NCBI GenBank assembly: GCA_948144175.1
Contig: CANXME010000897.1
Coordinates: 124,001 to 188,000 of the forward strand
Reading direction: 5' to 3'
Length of the DNA stretch: 64,000 nucleotides
Source: Closterium sp. NIES-65
Lineage: Eukaryota > Streptophyta > Zygnematophyceae > Desmidiales > Closteriaceae
Shown here piece after piece: positions 56,116-64,000 of this stretch. Made by a program: the position numbers and the translations under genes. A model generated the notes under the pieces. The model was not told the DNA's origin. It was given only the letters and a program-made list of their open reading frames with translations, and ran no database searches. How positions within the stretch are numbered: position 1 is the stretch's first letter; each line of letters opens with the position of its first letter.

Positions 56116-57074
56116 CTCAGAGTCTCTTCATCCTCCCAGACGTCTTCGGCTCCCTTCTGAGCTTTCCGTTTGGCTCCTTCCCCATCGATTTCTCTTGCCA
56201 ATGCCACTAGGCACGCCTCTGGGCTCGAGGGTGGCGGGTTGCGCGATAGCCCGTCCACATGCTGCAATGTCTTCCCCGCTCGGTGGCGAATAGTGAACTC
56301 ATATTCCTGCAGCCGCATGGCCCATCGAGCGTTCCAGCCTGTCAGGGCCTGGTTGGTCATCAGCCACGTCAGCGGCTGATGATCTGTAACTAACACGAAC
56401 GGCCTCCCCTGTAGGTACACTCGGAAGTGGGTGATAGCCCAAACTGCTGCGAGCCCTTCCCCTTCGTATGAGCTATAATTGGCTTCTGCAGGGTTACAGC
56501 TTCGGCTCGCAAAGGCCACCACCATCTCTTGTCCGTCCCTCTCCTGGCATAGAATCCCACCCATGCCTGCGCTACTCCAGTCGGTGTAGAGTACGGACGG
56601 GTCCTCCTTACTGGGCAGGGTAAGGACGGTCCCTGTCTTCACCGCCTTGAGGAGGGCTTTGAATGCCCCCTGTTCTTCCTCTCCCCATTGCCACGCCTGG
56701 TCCTCTCGCAGTAACCTGTTCAGTACCGAGGCGGTGCGGCTGAAATTGGGTACAAACTTCCTGTAGTAGTTCAGGAAGCCCAATACCGCCCTCAGTGTAC
56801 TGCGGTCCTTAGGAGCGGGGACTCGATCCAGCACCTCCACTTTCGCCTGCTGGATGCTCAGTTGCCCCCCTTGTACTTCGAAGCCCAAGTACTTCACTGT
56901 GCTGTTCCCGAAGCCGCATTTCTTCGGGTGGCATGTCAGCCCTGCTGATCGAATGGCGTCCAATGTGTCGCTCACGTCCTTCACGTGCTGCTCTGCGGAG
57001 GCACTGAACACGACTACGTCGTCGATGTAGCAGGCTGCCGCTGGCACGTGCCTCAGCACGGAGTCCATCACCCG
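55965..57074 (-). pseudogene. Reverse transcriptase end and RNase H of gypsy-2
   Basis: In frame with the upstream polyprotein but after its TAG. Contains YIDDVVVFS (catalytic Asp pair), the connection domain (LGFLNYYRKFVPNFS), and RNase H with LYTDWSSAGMGG, SYEGEGLAAVWA and LVTDHQPLTWL. It ends with HVDGLSRNPP and a spacer in which the frame is lost before integrase. Confidence 0.9.
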
Positions 57075-60000
57075 CTAAAATAGTGCTGGCGCGTTCTTCA
57101 TGCCGAAGGGCATGAACTTCCCCTCATACAGCCCGTCGGGCCCATGAAAGGCCGTTTTCTTCCGGTCCTCCTCCTTGATCGGTATTTGATTAAATCCCTG
57201 CCGGAGGTCCAGCGTGCTAAACACCACTGCTCCTTGCAGCTGATCGAATATCTCTTCCGCCGATTGCATGGGGTACCTGTCCGCCACCGTCACTTTATTA
57301 AGCCCTCGGTAGTCCCCACACATTCTCCTGGCTGATACCTCTCCAGTGAGATCCTTCCGCGCCGCTACCACTGTCGCCGTTGCGTAATCACTGTCAGAAA
57401 TATGGATGAGGCCTGCCGCTAACAGCTCCGCACACTTCTCCCGGCAGATGTCCAAGTCGCCTGGGCTCATTCTCCGTTTCCTTATGTATATAGGCATCTC
57501 CGTATTCAGCTTCACCTGCATTTGATGAGAGTTGCATTGCCCCAGTTCGGCTAAGGTGTAGGCGAACGTCTTGCGGTGCTGCTTCAGCACTTCCTGTAGT
57601 ACCTGTGCTGCCTCTGCCCCCATTCCGGAGCCTATGGGCCAGGCGTCCTCTGGTCCCCTCTCCTGGCTTGGCTTTTCCGTCATAACTCTATTCTCCCCGT
57701 CTGGCGGCAGTACTCCTTGGTCCGTAGACCTGCTCCCTGCTTCCACGGCCATGTAGGCCCATCCTTCCAAGATACGAGCTTCCTGTTGCTCCTCTATGGC
57801 TCTCAGTTGGCGTTTCCGCTCCTCCGTCTCCTCCTCCTCCTGGTACAGCTCACTGACTTCAATGCCACGTTGGAGCTTTTTCCTCTTTAGGTGCATGCGA
57901 ATGGTCTCCACCAGCCACGCCATGACGTTCAGGTCCATGGCTCTACCCAGCGCTGCCCTCCTTTGCGGCTCCGTCACTCGGGGGTGGGCGGTAGCTCCCG
58001 GCTGATGCCCCATGGCTAACTCCCGCTCCTCGGCCGTTGGTTGCTCCCACCTTTTTCCGATGACGTCGTAGATCATTCCGGGCCCGGGCAAGTCTCCCTC
58101 CATCACGAATCCGTAGGCGTCCACGTAGGACACGAGTGTCGGCAGCGCCTCTCTCGGCTTCCTAGGCACATTACACTGGTACTGGGACGGGTGGTCTGGC
58201 ACAGTGACCGGCGTTGGCAGACGGTTGGGGCCCAGAATGTCACTAACCAGTCTCGGTTCCGGCCGCTGCATCTGAGCCAGAGAGTGGCGTAAACTTGCTT
58301 CTGAGATCCCGTTCTGCCAGTACCTCCTGGGTCGGTGCGCTCTGAACCCCAGCTGCGCCGCGTCAACCGCTTGCCCCCTGCCGACAGCGGCTTCTAATTC
58401 GGTGAACGCCCTGCGCACGTGCTCCCTGCGATCGTCAGCAAAGTCCACGTTCTCCAGGATGTAGAGCACTTCTCCCTGCTTCGCCTGGACCATCTCCAGT
58501 ACCCGCTTTAAGTCCCTGAAAGAGGCCCCGCGAATGTCTTCCATTCCCATCCCCTCTCCAGCCCGAGAATAACCCTGACATTCCCATCCCGCCACAATGA
58601 CGTCAATCTGCCCCCACATCTCGAGTGTCTCCTCCGAGATATCCCTGACATCGTCCACCACCTCCTCATGTTCAGCGGGTAGGGCGGATTCGGCCAGCTG
58701 ATCAGGATATTCAGCTAGCAGCCGCCGGGCGTGATGCTTAGCCATCCGGCGCACCACTGGATCTCTCTCGACGTGAATCCACTTCCGCACCCTGCAACCA
58801 GCTCGCAACACCGCTGCCAATCCAGTGCCGATGCCGCCGTACAGCTCCATGATGCACACTGCTCCTTCTAAGGTCCAGAGCCGGGTCACTCTTTCTTTCA
58901 GCGAGGTCGGTTCTCGCCCTTGCCTCCTCCTCTCTATTCGTCGTTCGTACTCCTCCGCGTATCTCTCCCAGCTCCAGTCGTCCAGCACTGGTCCCAGGTC
59001 AGCAGCCCGCGCTCCGTAAGCTTCTCGAGGCTCTTGCTTAACGAACTTCACGGGCATAGTACCCACGGAGCTTGCAGCGTCCCAGTAGTGCACGCGGTAC
59101 AGCACTTTCTCCTGCCAGGTACAAATGGTGGCGCCAACTCGGTAAAGCAAATCCATGCCCACTAGCGCATCATAATCCTCGGACTCTGACACGCCACAAG
59201 TCACGCGGATGCAGCATTCTTTGTCTGTGCCGGGAAGCAGTACTATCTCGATGGGTCTTACTGTCCGCGGCATCCATTTTGGCTCCCCTCCCTCGGCGGT
59301 CATGAGCAGGATGCCCCTTGGCACGAGCCTCCCGGGCATGTCTAGCTTCAGTTGCCTCGCTAGTCCCTTCCCGATCAACACGTGGTGAGCCCCAGTGTCA
59401 ATGATCGCTTGCCCCACTAGCAACCCACCCACCGTCATGCTCCCCTTTTTGGCTATCAGGACGGAGGCCTGGCACACGAGTCTCTCGTTAGGGTGGCGCC
59501 TCAGTTCGGAGGTACTGCTTCCCTCATGCACGTTGCCGCGTGGCTCACGCACTCTGCTCGTACGGCTCTCGGACGACTGGCTCCCTCGGAGCCGAAGATC
59601 GAGGTCCTCTCTCTCCCTTGGGAACGCCATAAAGCCGCTGGCTCGCAAATACTCGCCCTCGCCTTCTTCCTCCCCCTCGACCTCCTCGTATGCCAGCATA
59701 GCTCGGGCTTTCGGCTCCACTTTAGGCTTCGCCTCCAATCGCAGTTGTAACCGTTTAATCTCTGCCTGTAGCTCTTCTTTACTGGGGGTCTCCTCGGAGC
59801 GGCGCCGGCTATAGCATGCGTCGTCCTTGTGCCCCTTCCGTCCACAGTTCCCACACACTGGCAGCTTCGGGCAATCTCGCTTCAAATGGCCCACTTCCCC
59901 ACATTCGTGACACCGCCGTGCGTCGGCCCGCTGTAGTCCACCGAGAGGCGACTCCGCCAGCGCCGCCGCCGCCCATGAAGACTTCGTTTTAGGACGCACT

Positions 60001-61265
60001 TCCCCGCCTTCCAAGTCCAACATCCTCTGCGCGTGCTCCGTCCTTTTAGCCAATCCGTAGACGTCCTTCAGAGTAATATCTGCACCCATGCCGTACACTG
60101 TGTTCCGCACCACATTCCGCAGATCTTCATCTAAGCCTCGGACGAACTTGCGCACCAGTAGCCGTTCGTCTCGGCTTTCTAGATCATCCGCAAGCTCCCT
60201 CAGTCGGCAGTAGTAGGCTAGCAAGGACTCGTCTTTTCCTCGGCGAAACTCGCGGAATTCCTCGACTCTCGCTTTAGTTTGCCCCAGAAATTCCTTCTTC
60301 CGCAGCTCGACAAACCGCACGGTCGGGTTTCCGATCTCTCCGCACGCCAGCTCCTCAAGCACTTCGTCTCGCGTCATGCGATAAAAGGTCTCGGCCTCGC
60401 CCGCTAGCGTTACTACCATCCGCCGGAAGAATTCTGCCGGGTCCAGCCCGTCCCGTTCCCAACAGTAATGCACCGTCTCCAACTGCATCAGATAGTTCTT
60501 CAGGGTGGGACCCACGCCGGGAATTCCGGTGAACCGCTCGGCTACCTCCAGCTTCGGCAGGGATCCTGTCTGCCATCTCTTGTCGGTAGACCGGTCTGGT
60601 GGGGCGGCTGTTGAGGGTAGCTCCGCAGCTCGACTCGCTATAATCTCTCGATGCATCGGCGACCGGAAATCTCCCTCCGGCTGGCGCCGCAGCCAAGTCG
60701 TCTGTGCCCGCACTCGGTCGGATTCCATCCCCGGCATCAACCCAGGGGAGTTACTAGCTGGGCGGCTCGCCCACCGTGCTCTCGCTTCCTGAGCCCAGCG
60801 CGGATCGTGAGGTGTCTCTCCTGGATCCGACGCGACGGTCCGCGAAGGCTCCATATCCTCGCGCCGCCCTCGTTCCCGTTGGTGCGGGGTCCGGTACGCT
60901 CCGGTAGTCGGAGCTGGCGAGCGCCTTGTCTCCACCGCTGACACTCGGTCCAAAGAGGTTGTCGCAGCGGCGCGCCAGCTTGGTTCAGCTGAAATATCTT
61001 CTTTTCGGTAGCTCTGCCCCGATCGTAGTCTAAACCTATCATTCATCCTAGCTTGAGAACAGCGATCGGTCGCAGTCCTTGCTTGTATGTTGCGTGCTCC
61101 TTGCTCCTTGGACTCTCTCTGGGTCTTCCTAACTCGGCTGACTGCCGGAAAGCAATGAGTGGAAACCCTCAAAAGGCTTGCTGGGATTGGCTCCTCCCCT
61201 TTGCGCAAATACGAGTATGGTTGTAGGTAGCTCTTAGCTGATAGAGGAAACATACAAGCAAGCAA
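57075..61265 (-). pseudogene. Gag-protease-DNA methyltransferase-reverse transcriptase polyprotein
   Basis: A single 1396-codon frame. Residues about 235-420 are the gag capsid. Two CCHC knuckles follow (452-465 CHECGEVGHLKRDC; 471-484 CGNCGRKGHKDDAC). A retropepsin has IIDTGAHHV (Asp623). Residues about 795-1125 are a cytosine-5 DNA methyltransferase (separate entry). Reverse transcriptase begins at about 1250, with SARRMCGDYRGLNKV, STLDLRQGFNQIP and the MPFGMKNAPALF block at the very end. A TAG at 57075-57077 then stops it; the frame continues beyond the stop with the catalytic YIDD. The family normally has Gln at this place, so CAG to TAG is likely. The true start may be a later Met such as residue 74. 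Confidence 0.9.
57902..58880 (-). other. Cytosine-5 DNA methyltransferase domain within Gag-Pol
   Basis: The domain transfers a methyl group from S-adenosylmethionine to cytosine C5. Motifs seen in canonical order, residues of the Gag-Pol frame: I MELYGGIGTG (806-815, SAM binding), II VERDP (832-836), IV GWECQGYS (893-900, with catalytic Cys896), VI LENV (937-940), VIII HRPRRYW (977-983), then a variable target-recognition stretch (about 985-1074), IX-like QPTAEERELAMGHQPG (1075-1090) and X-like LGRAMDLNVMAWLV (1106-1119). Motif IV has Glu-Cys where most family members have Pro-Cys. The domain is complete and free of stops, and lies between protease and reverse transcriptase. Confidence 0.9.
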
Positions 61266-61454
61266 ATGATACTGCTCGTGTTGCTTGCCTAAGTATGTGC
61301 ACTTGGTTACCGTTGCACGGCAACGGTTGGTTTTGTTCCGTCAGTTCCCGATTTGGCGCTATTCGCCTCTGCCTCACCCCGCTTGAATACTACTCACTAC
61401 GGTACCCTGTCATGCATTTATATTGATATGCCCTACTCACTATTCTTCAATTAA
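61266..61454. other. Short spacer between gypsy-2 and the interrupted gene
   Basis: It contains an 8-bp hairpin (61309-61316 with 61320-61327). It could hold the promoter of the plus-strand gene or the remnant of a gypsy-2 leader. No LTR was recognised. Confidence 0.4.
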
Positions 61455-61523
61455 ATGTATGACAAAGTCGAGAAGCCAACATATCCTGCGAAGCTGTTTC
61501 TACTTGACTCTGAGGGTGTTGTA

Positions 61524-61664
61524 TGTCAGTAGATCTACACTGTGGATGCCCGATTGATCCTGGAGAGGGTTACAGGCGCGTTCGCCTGGGGGGTTATGGG
61601 CGCACTGACCCGCTACTGAAACAAGCCCTTTTATCCCAATGGTCTAGTGGTTGGGATTCTGACA
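61524..61664 (+). repeat. Solo LTR of a TRIM
   Basis: 141-bp LTR (TGTCAGTAG to ATTCTGACA) with perfect target duplication TTGTA at 61519-61523 and 61665-61669. There is no internal region or partner LTR, so it is a solo LTR left by recombination. Confidence 0.92.
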
Positions 61665-61725
61665 TTGTAATGGAGCTGATTTTTTTGGCTGAGACCCGAT
61701 GTGCATTCCCGTGGACTCTAGAGAA

Positions 61726-62102
61726 TGTCAGTAGAGCTACACTGTGAGATCCCCGATCGATCCTAGGGAGGGTTACAGGCGCGTTTGCCTGGGGGGTTAT
61801 GGGCGCACTGACCCGCTACTGAAACAAGCCCTTTTATCCCAATGGTCTAGTGGTTGGGATTCTGACATGGTATCAGAGCGGTCTCGGGTTCGATTCCCTG
61901 TGTATGCACATGTAGGCCGTTGCCGCTGTGCTTAGTCCTGGGCCTCCCAGTGTGGGGGGGTGTCAGTAGAGCTACACTGTGAGATCCCCGATCGATCCCA
62001 GGGAGGGTTACAGGCGCGTTTGCCTGGGGGGTTATGGGCGCACTGACCCGCTACTGAAACAAGCCCTTTTATCCCAATGGTCTAGTGGTTGGGATTCTAA
62101 CA
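61726..62102 (+). mobile_element. Complete 377-bp TRIM retrotransposon
   Basis: Two 142-bp LTRs (61726-61867, 61961-62102) flank a 93-base interior with primer site TGGTATCAGAGC (61868-61879) and polypurine tract TGTGGGGGGG (61951-61960). A perfect target duplication GAGAA flanks it (61721-61725, 62103-62107). No protein is encoded. The two LTRs are almost identical. It is among the smallest possible complete LTR elements and must be moved in trans. Confidence 0.95.
61836..61905 (+). promoter_or_regulatory. tRNA-like A-box and B-box across LTR and primer site of the TRIM
   Basis: TGGTCTAGTGG (61843-61853) matches a Pol III A box and GGTTCGATTCC (61887-61897) matches a B box. They start 44 bases apart, as in a tRNA gene. 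The acceptor stem does not pair, so this is not a tRNA gene. The B box lies in sequence beside the primer site and may partly reflect complementarity to the primer tRNA. Confidence 0.5.
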
Positions 62103-62879
62103 GAGAAGTGCCGTTCAACAGTGGGAGAGTTTTTTCTTAGAGGCACGTACAATTTCTGCACTGTGAAAATCAATCGCGCCAAAGATCGGAAGTAAGTTTA
62201 TAACAAGGTATTTGATTGTCAATGTATGCTTATATAATCGTTGTTTGTTTGCATTGCTTCTTGTACTACTATATTGCATCGCTTTCTTCATCATTGTAGT
62301 TTGCTTGTTCATTAATGCAACACTAGTGCCATTCCATTAGTTTAAGTTTTTCATCACAATGTTTTATTTTTGTGTTTCTGTTCTTGACTTGTTTTTCTTC
62401 CTTATCTAAGCAACATTGTTGTCTTTGTTCTTTTTCGAATTCTTAGCAATATTATTGTTGTTGCTGGCATGTTTCTAAATAATCATCAATTACTTCATCA
62501 TTCGTATTGTTCCTTTCCCTTCTTTTTAACAATGATTGCCTCACATTCGTGTCTAGGTATTCTATTGGTGGGCTGGAAGGGGTGTTAACTTGGGAGCATC
62601 GTAAATCACATGCTCACTTGACGGCGAAGGAGAATAGCATTCCTCTGAGTGCATTCACTCCCACACCTCTTTTGTCGCTGTTTTCAACGAATTCGGGCGC
62701 ACCGCTTCAGGTTTATCCAAAAAAACTTGTTCTTATCATATTATGTCTTGACTGTACCCACATTTTTGTTAGACCACGATCTTGCATCGCTAGTTTTGAT
62801 GTTAAATGTAACATTACGCGCGGTTTATGGTCTGAGAAGTACGTGATTTCCATCCTCTTTTTTCTTCATGTACCCCTCT

Positions 62880-63345
62880 TTCGGCTCAAAGTCAGAGGAA
62901 GGGCGTATGACCCCTTCACCTCAACTTTCCTCCCGTGCTCTTTCCTCCCTTTTCCCCCGCGTATTCGTCCCTCAGTTTACGGACAGCAAAAGAGCGTATG
63001 ACCCTAGCACGTTAGCCTTCCTCCCATGTCGTTTCCTTCTCTTTCTTGCCCCTTTAACTGTTTTCCAGCACACGAGAAGAAAATGGGCATGTCCTGCCAT
63101 CACCCCAACATTTTTCGATGATCTTTCTTCCCCTTCCCTCCTCTGTACTCGTCTCTTGGCTCACAGGCAGCAAGAGGGCGTATAACGCCAGCACGCTAGC
63201 CTTTTTGTCGTGTTTTTTTTTTTGTTTTTTTTTTTTGTTTTTTTTTTGTTTTTTTGTTTTTTTGTTTTTTTTCATTTTCCCCGCCTTTACCCGTCTCTAA
63301 GCTCACATGCAACAAGAGGGCGTATGACGCCACCGAAATCTCACA
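62880..63345 (+). repeat. Intron repeat units in the interrupted gene
   Basis: A unit with GGCGTATGAC preceded by CAGCAAGAG occurs four times (near 62898, 62990, 63175 and 63318), each with pyrimidine-rich sequence after it. The pattern resembles the exon-copy clusters of the other genes, but no matching exon was found here. Confidence 0.6.
63210..63278. repeat. Poly-T rich tract
   Basis: Runs of T interrupted by single G bases lie before the last visible exon of the interrupted gene. Confidence 0.9.
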
Positions 63346-63608
63346 TTCCAGATCTCCTTTCTCATTCATACCTTTTACATTCTTTTTTCTCCCCCCAAAT
63401 CCGTTATATAGGTGCCGTCGTTCATTGTGGAGCTTTCTGTTGCAAGGATGGACTTAAACTATTTTCCACGAGCTGTATGCAGAGTGCGTGATGGGAGTGG
63501 CACCTTTAGCTTGACCACGCTGGGCTCGCTTGCAAACGGTACCAAAATGATCGTGGCAGAGGAGCAGATGATCACGAACACGCTTTTCAATGAAACGAAA
63601 GTTGTCCT

Positions 63609-64000
63609 TGTCAGAACATTATAGCTTACTTATTTGTGTAGGCTATAGTGGGGTATCCCATAGGGGGTACAACCCAATTAGGGTTTCATATTTGTACTCA
63701 CTTCATTCATAGTTCATTCATTCTCGTTCACTTCTTCTCATGGTATCGAGCAGGTTCCCCTGTGGGACCTGTGCTTAGGGCCCACCACCTCGAAACGTCT
63801 TTTTTTTTCTGCCCTAGCCGCTAGCGCACCGCCCGCCCTCGAACGTGAGCGCCGCCCCTAGCGCCCTAGCGCCCGTCCGCTGCCTGCTCTAGCGCTAGCC
63901 GCCCGACGCGCCGCCCACAGCGCTGCCCGACGCGCTGCCCTAGCGCCGCCCTAGCGCCGCTCGACGCGCCAGCCTAGCGCCGCCCGACGCGCTGCCCGAC
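63609..64000 (+). mobile_element. 5' end of a plus-strand Copia-like element
   Basis: A 132-bp LTR (63609-63740, TGTCAGAAC to CTTCTTCTCA) is followed by primer site TGGTATCGAGC (63741-63751) and a GC-rich leader of CTAGCGCCGCC units up to the window end. The LTR matches, in reverse, that of element B (3263-3390). It interrupts an exon. The other LTR, the target duplication and the coding region lie outside the window. Confidence 0.85.

Larger units (their letters stand above)
55218..61265 (-). mobile_element. Ty3/gypsy-type element with a DNA methyltransferase domain (gypsy-2), LTRs not found
   Basis: Minus-strand element with Gag, zinc knuckles, protease, cytosine-5 DNA methyltransferase, reverse transcriptase, RNase H and integrase in that order. 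I could not find a pair of LTRs. The integrase end joins OTU sequence at 55217/55218 without a polypurine tract or LTR. Only about 190 bases separate the Gag-Pol start from another gene's first ATG (61455), so the 5' end may also be truncated. Breaks seen: one TAG (57075-57077) in reverse transcriptase, one frameshift near 56000-56110, and another near 55370. Confidence 0.85.
61455..63608 (+). pseudogene. Unrecognised multi-exon gene broken by three LTR insertions
   Basis: Coding pieces: 61455-61523 (from ATG, MYDKVEKPTYPAKLFLLDSE), 61670-61725, 62103-62191 (ending at a GT donor), 62557-62710 and 63412-63608. When the solo LTR and the TRIM, each with one copy of its target duplication, are set aside, the first three pieces form one uninterrupted exon. 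The following exons have AG acceptors and matching phases (split AA|G codon; then phase 0). The last exon is cut by an LTR at 63609. Visible residues include VRDGSGTFSLTTLGSLANG. I do not recognise the family. As it stands, stops inside the insertions disrupt the protein. Confidence 0.65.

Noticed and set aside
57123-61265. Host DNA methyltransferase gene interrupted by a retrotransposon
   Set aside because: The methyltransferase motifs are in the same uninterrupted frame as gag, protease and reverse transcriptase, with no splice sites needed or target duplication between them.
61836-61905. A tRNA gene
   Set aside because: A and B boxes are correctly spaced, but the acceptor stem does not pair and the sequence spans an LTR and its primer site.

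Overview
The window is nuclear DNA from a eukaryote of the green plant lineage. My best guess is a streptophyte (charophyte) alga, possibly a zygnematophyte. Three intron-rich host genes have plant-type protein architectures: a purine 5'-nucleotidase of the HAD family, a VAP27-like ER protein, and a TRAM/RumA-type RNA m5U methyltransferase. The retrotransposons use plant-style initiator-Met primer sites (TGGTATCAGAGC). One Ty3/gypsy element carries a cytosine-5 DNA methyltransferase domain; from memory, such elements have been reported in charophytes and dinoflagellates. The species call is inference; no organelle or rRNA marker is present.

Layout. 1-3390: 5' end of a minus-strand Copia-like element (LTR 3263-3390) split by a 2.7-kb non-autonomous LTR element (435-3103, TSD ACGCG). 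3391-5273: intergenic, with one candidate inverted-repeat element. 5274-16282: 15-exon 5'-nucleotidase gene. 16534-23617: degraded chromodomain Ty3/gypsy element carrying a second non-autonomous element (20581-22112, TSD GAAGA). 24289-27107: 8-exon VAP gene. 27532-38066: 12-exon RNA methyltransferase gene. 38067-46476: gene-poor DNA with a GGCGCC-rich minisatellite, a 31-bp minisatellite of about 100 copies, a MITE-like element and a 14-bp minisatellite. 46477-53802: full-length minus-strand Copia element inserted in that 14-bp minisatellite. 54125-55217: two tandem OTU-domain copies, the second cut off by a minus-strand Ty3/gypsy element (55218-61265) with the DNA methyltransferase domain. 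61455-63608: an unrecognised multi-exon gene broken by a solo LTR, a complete 377-bp TRIM and, at 63609, another Copia-like element that runs off the window.

Two patterns dominate. First, nearly every internal exon of the nucleotidase and methyltransferase genes has partial, splice-site-bearing copies in its flanking introns, and many of these duplications end at short perfect or near-perfect palindromes of the form TTTTGAG-N4-CTCAAAA. Second, almost every gap is filled by LTR elements of nested ages, most of them inactivated by frameshifts and by TAG codons of the kind C-to-T transitions produce. The strongest single item is the DNA methyltransferase domain fused in frame between protease and reverse transcriptase of the gypsy element at 57075-61265.
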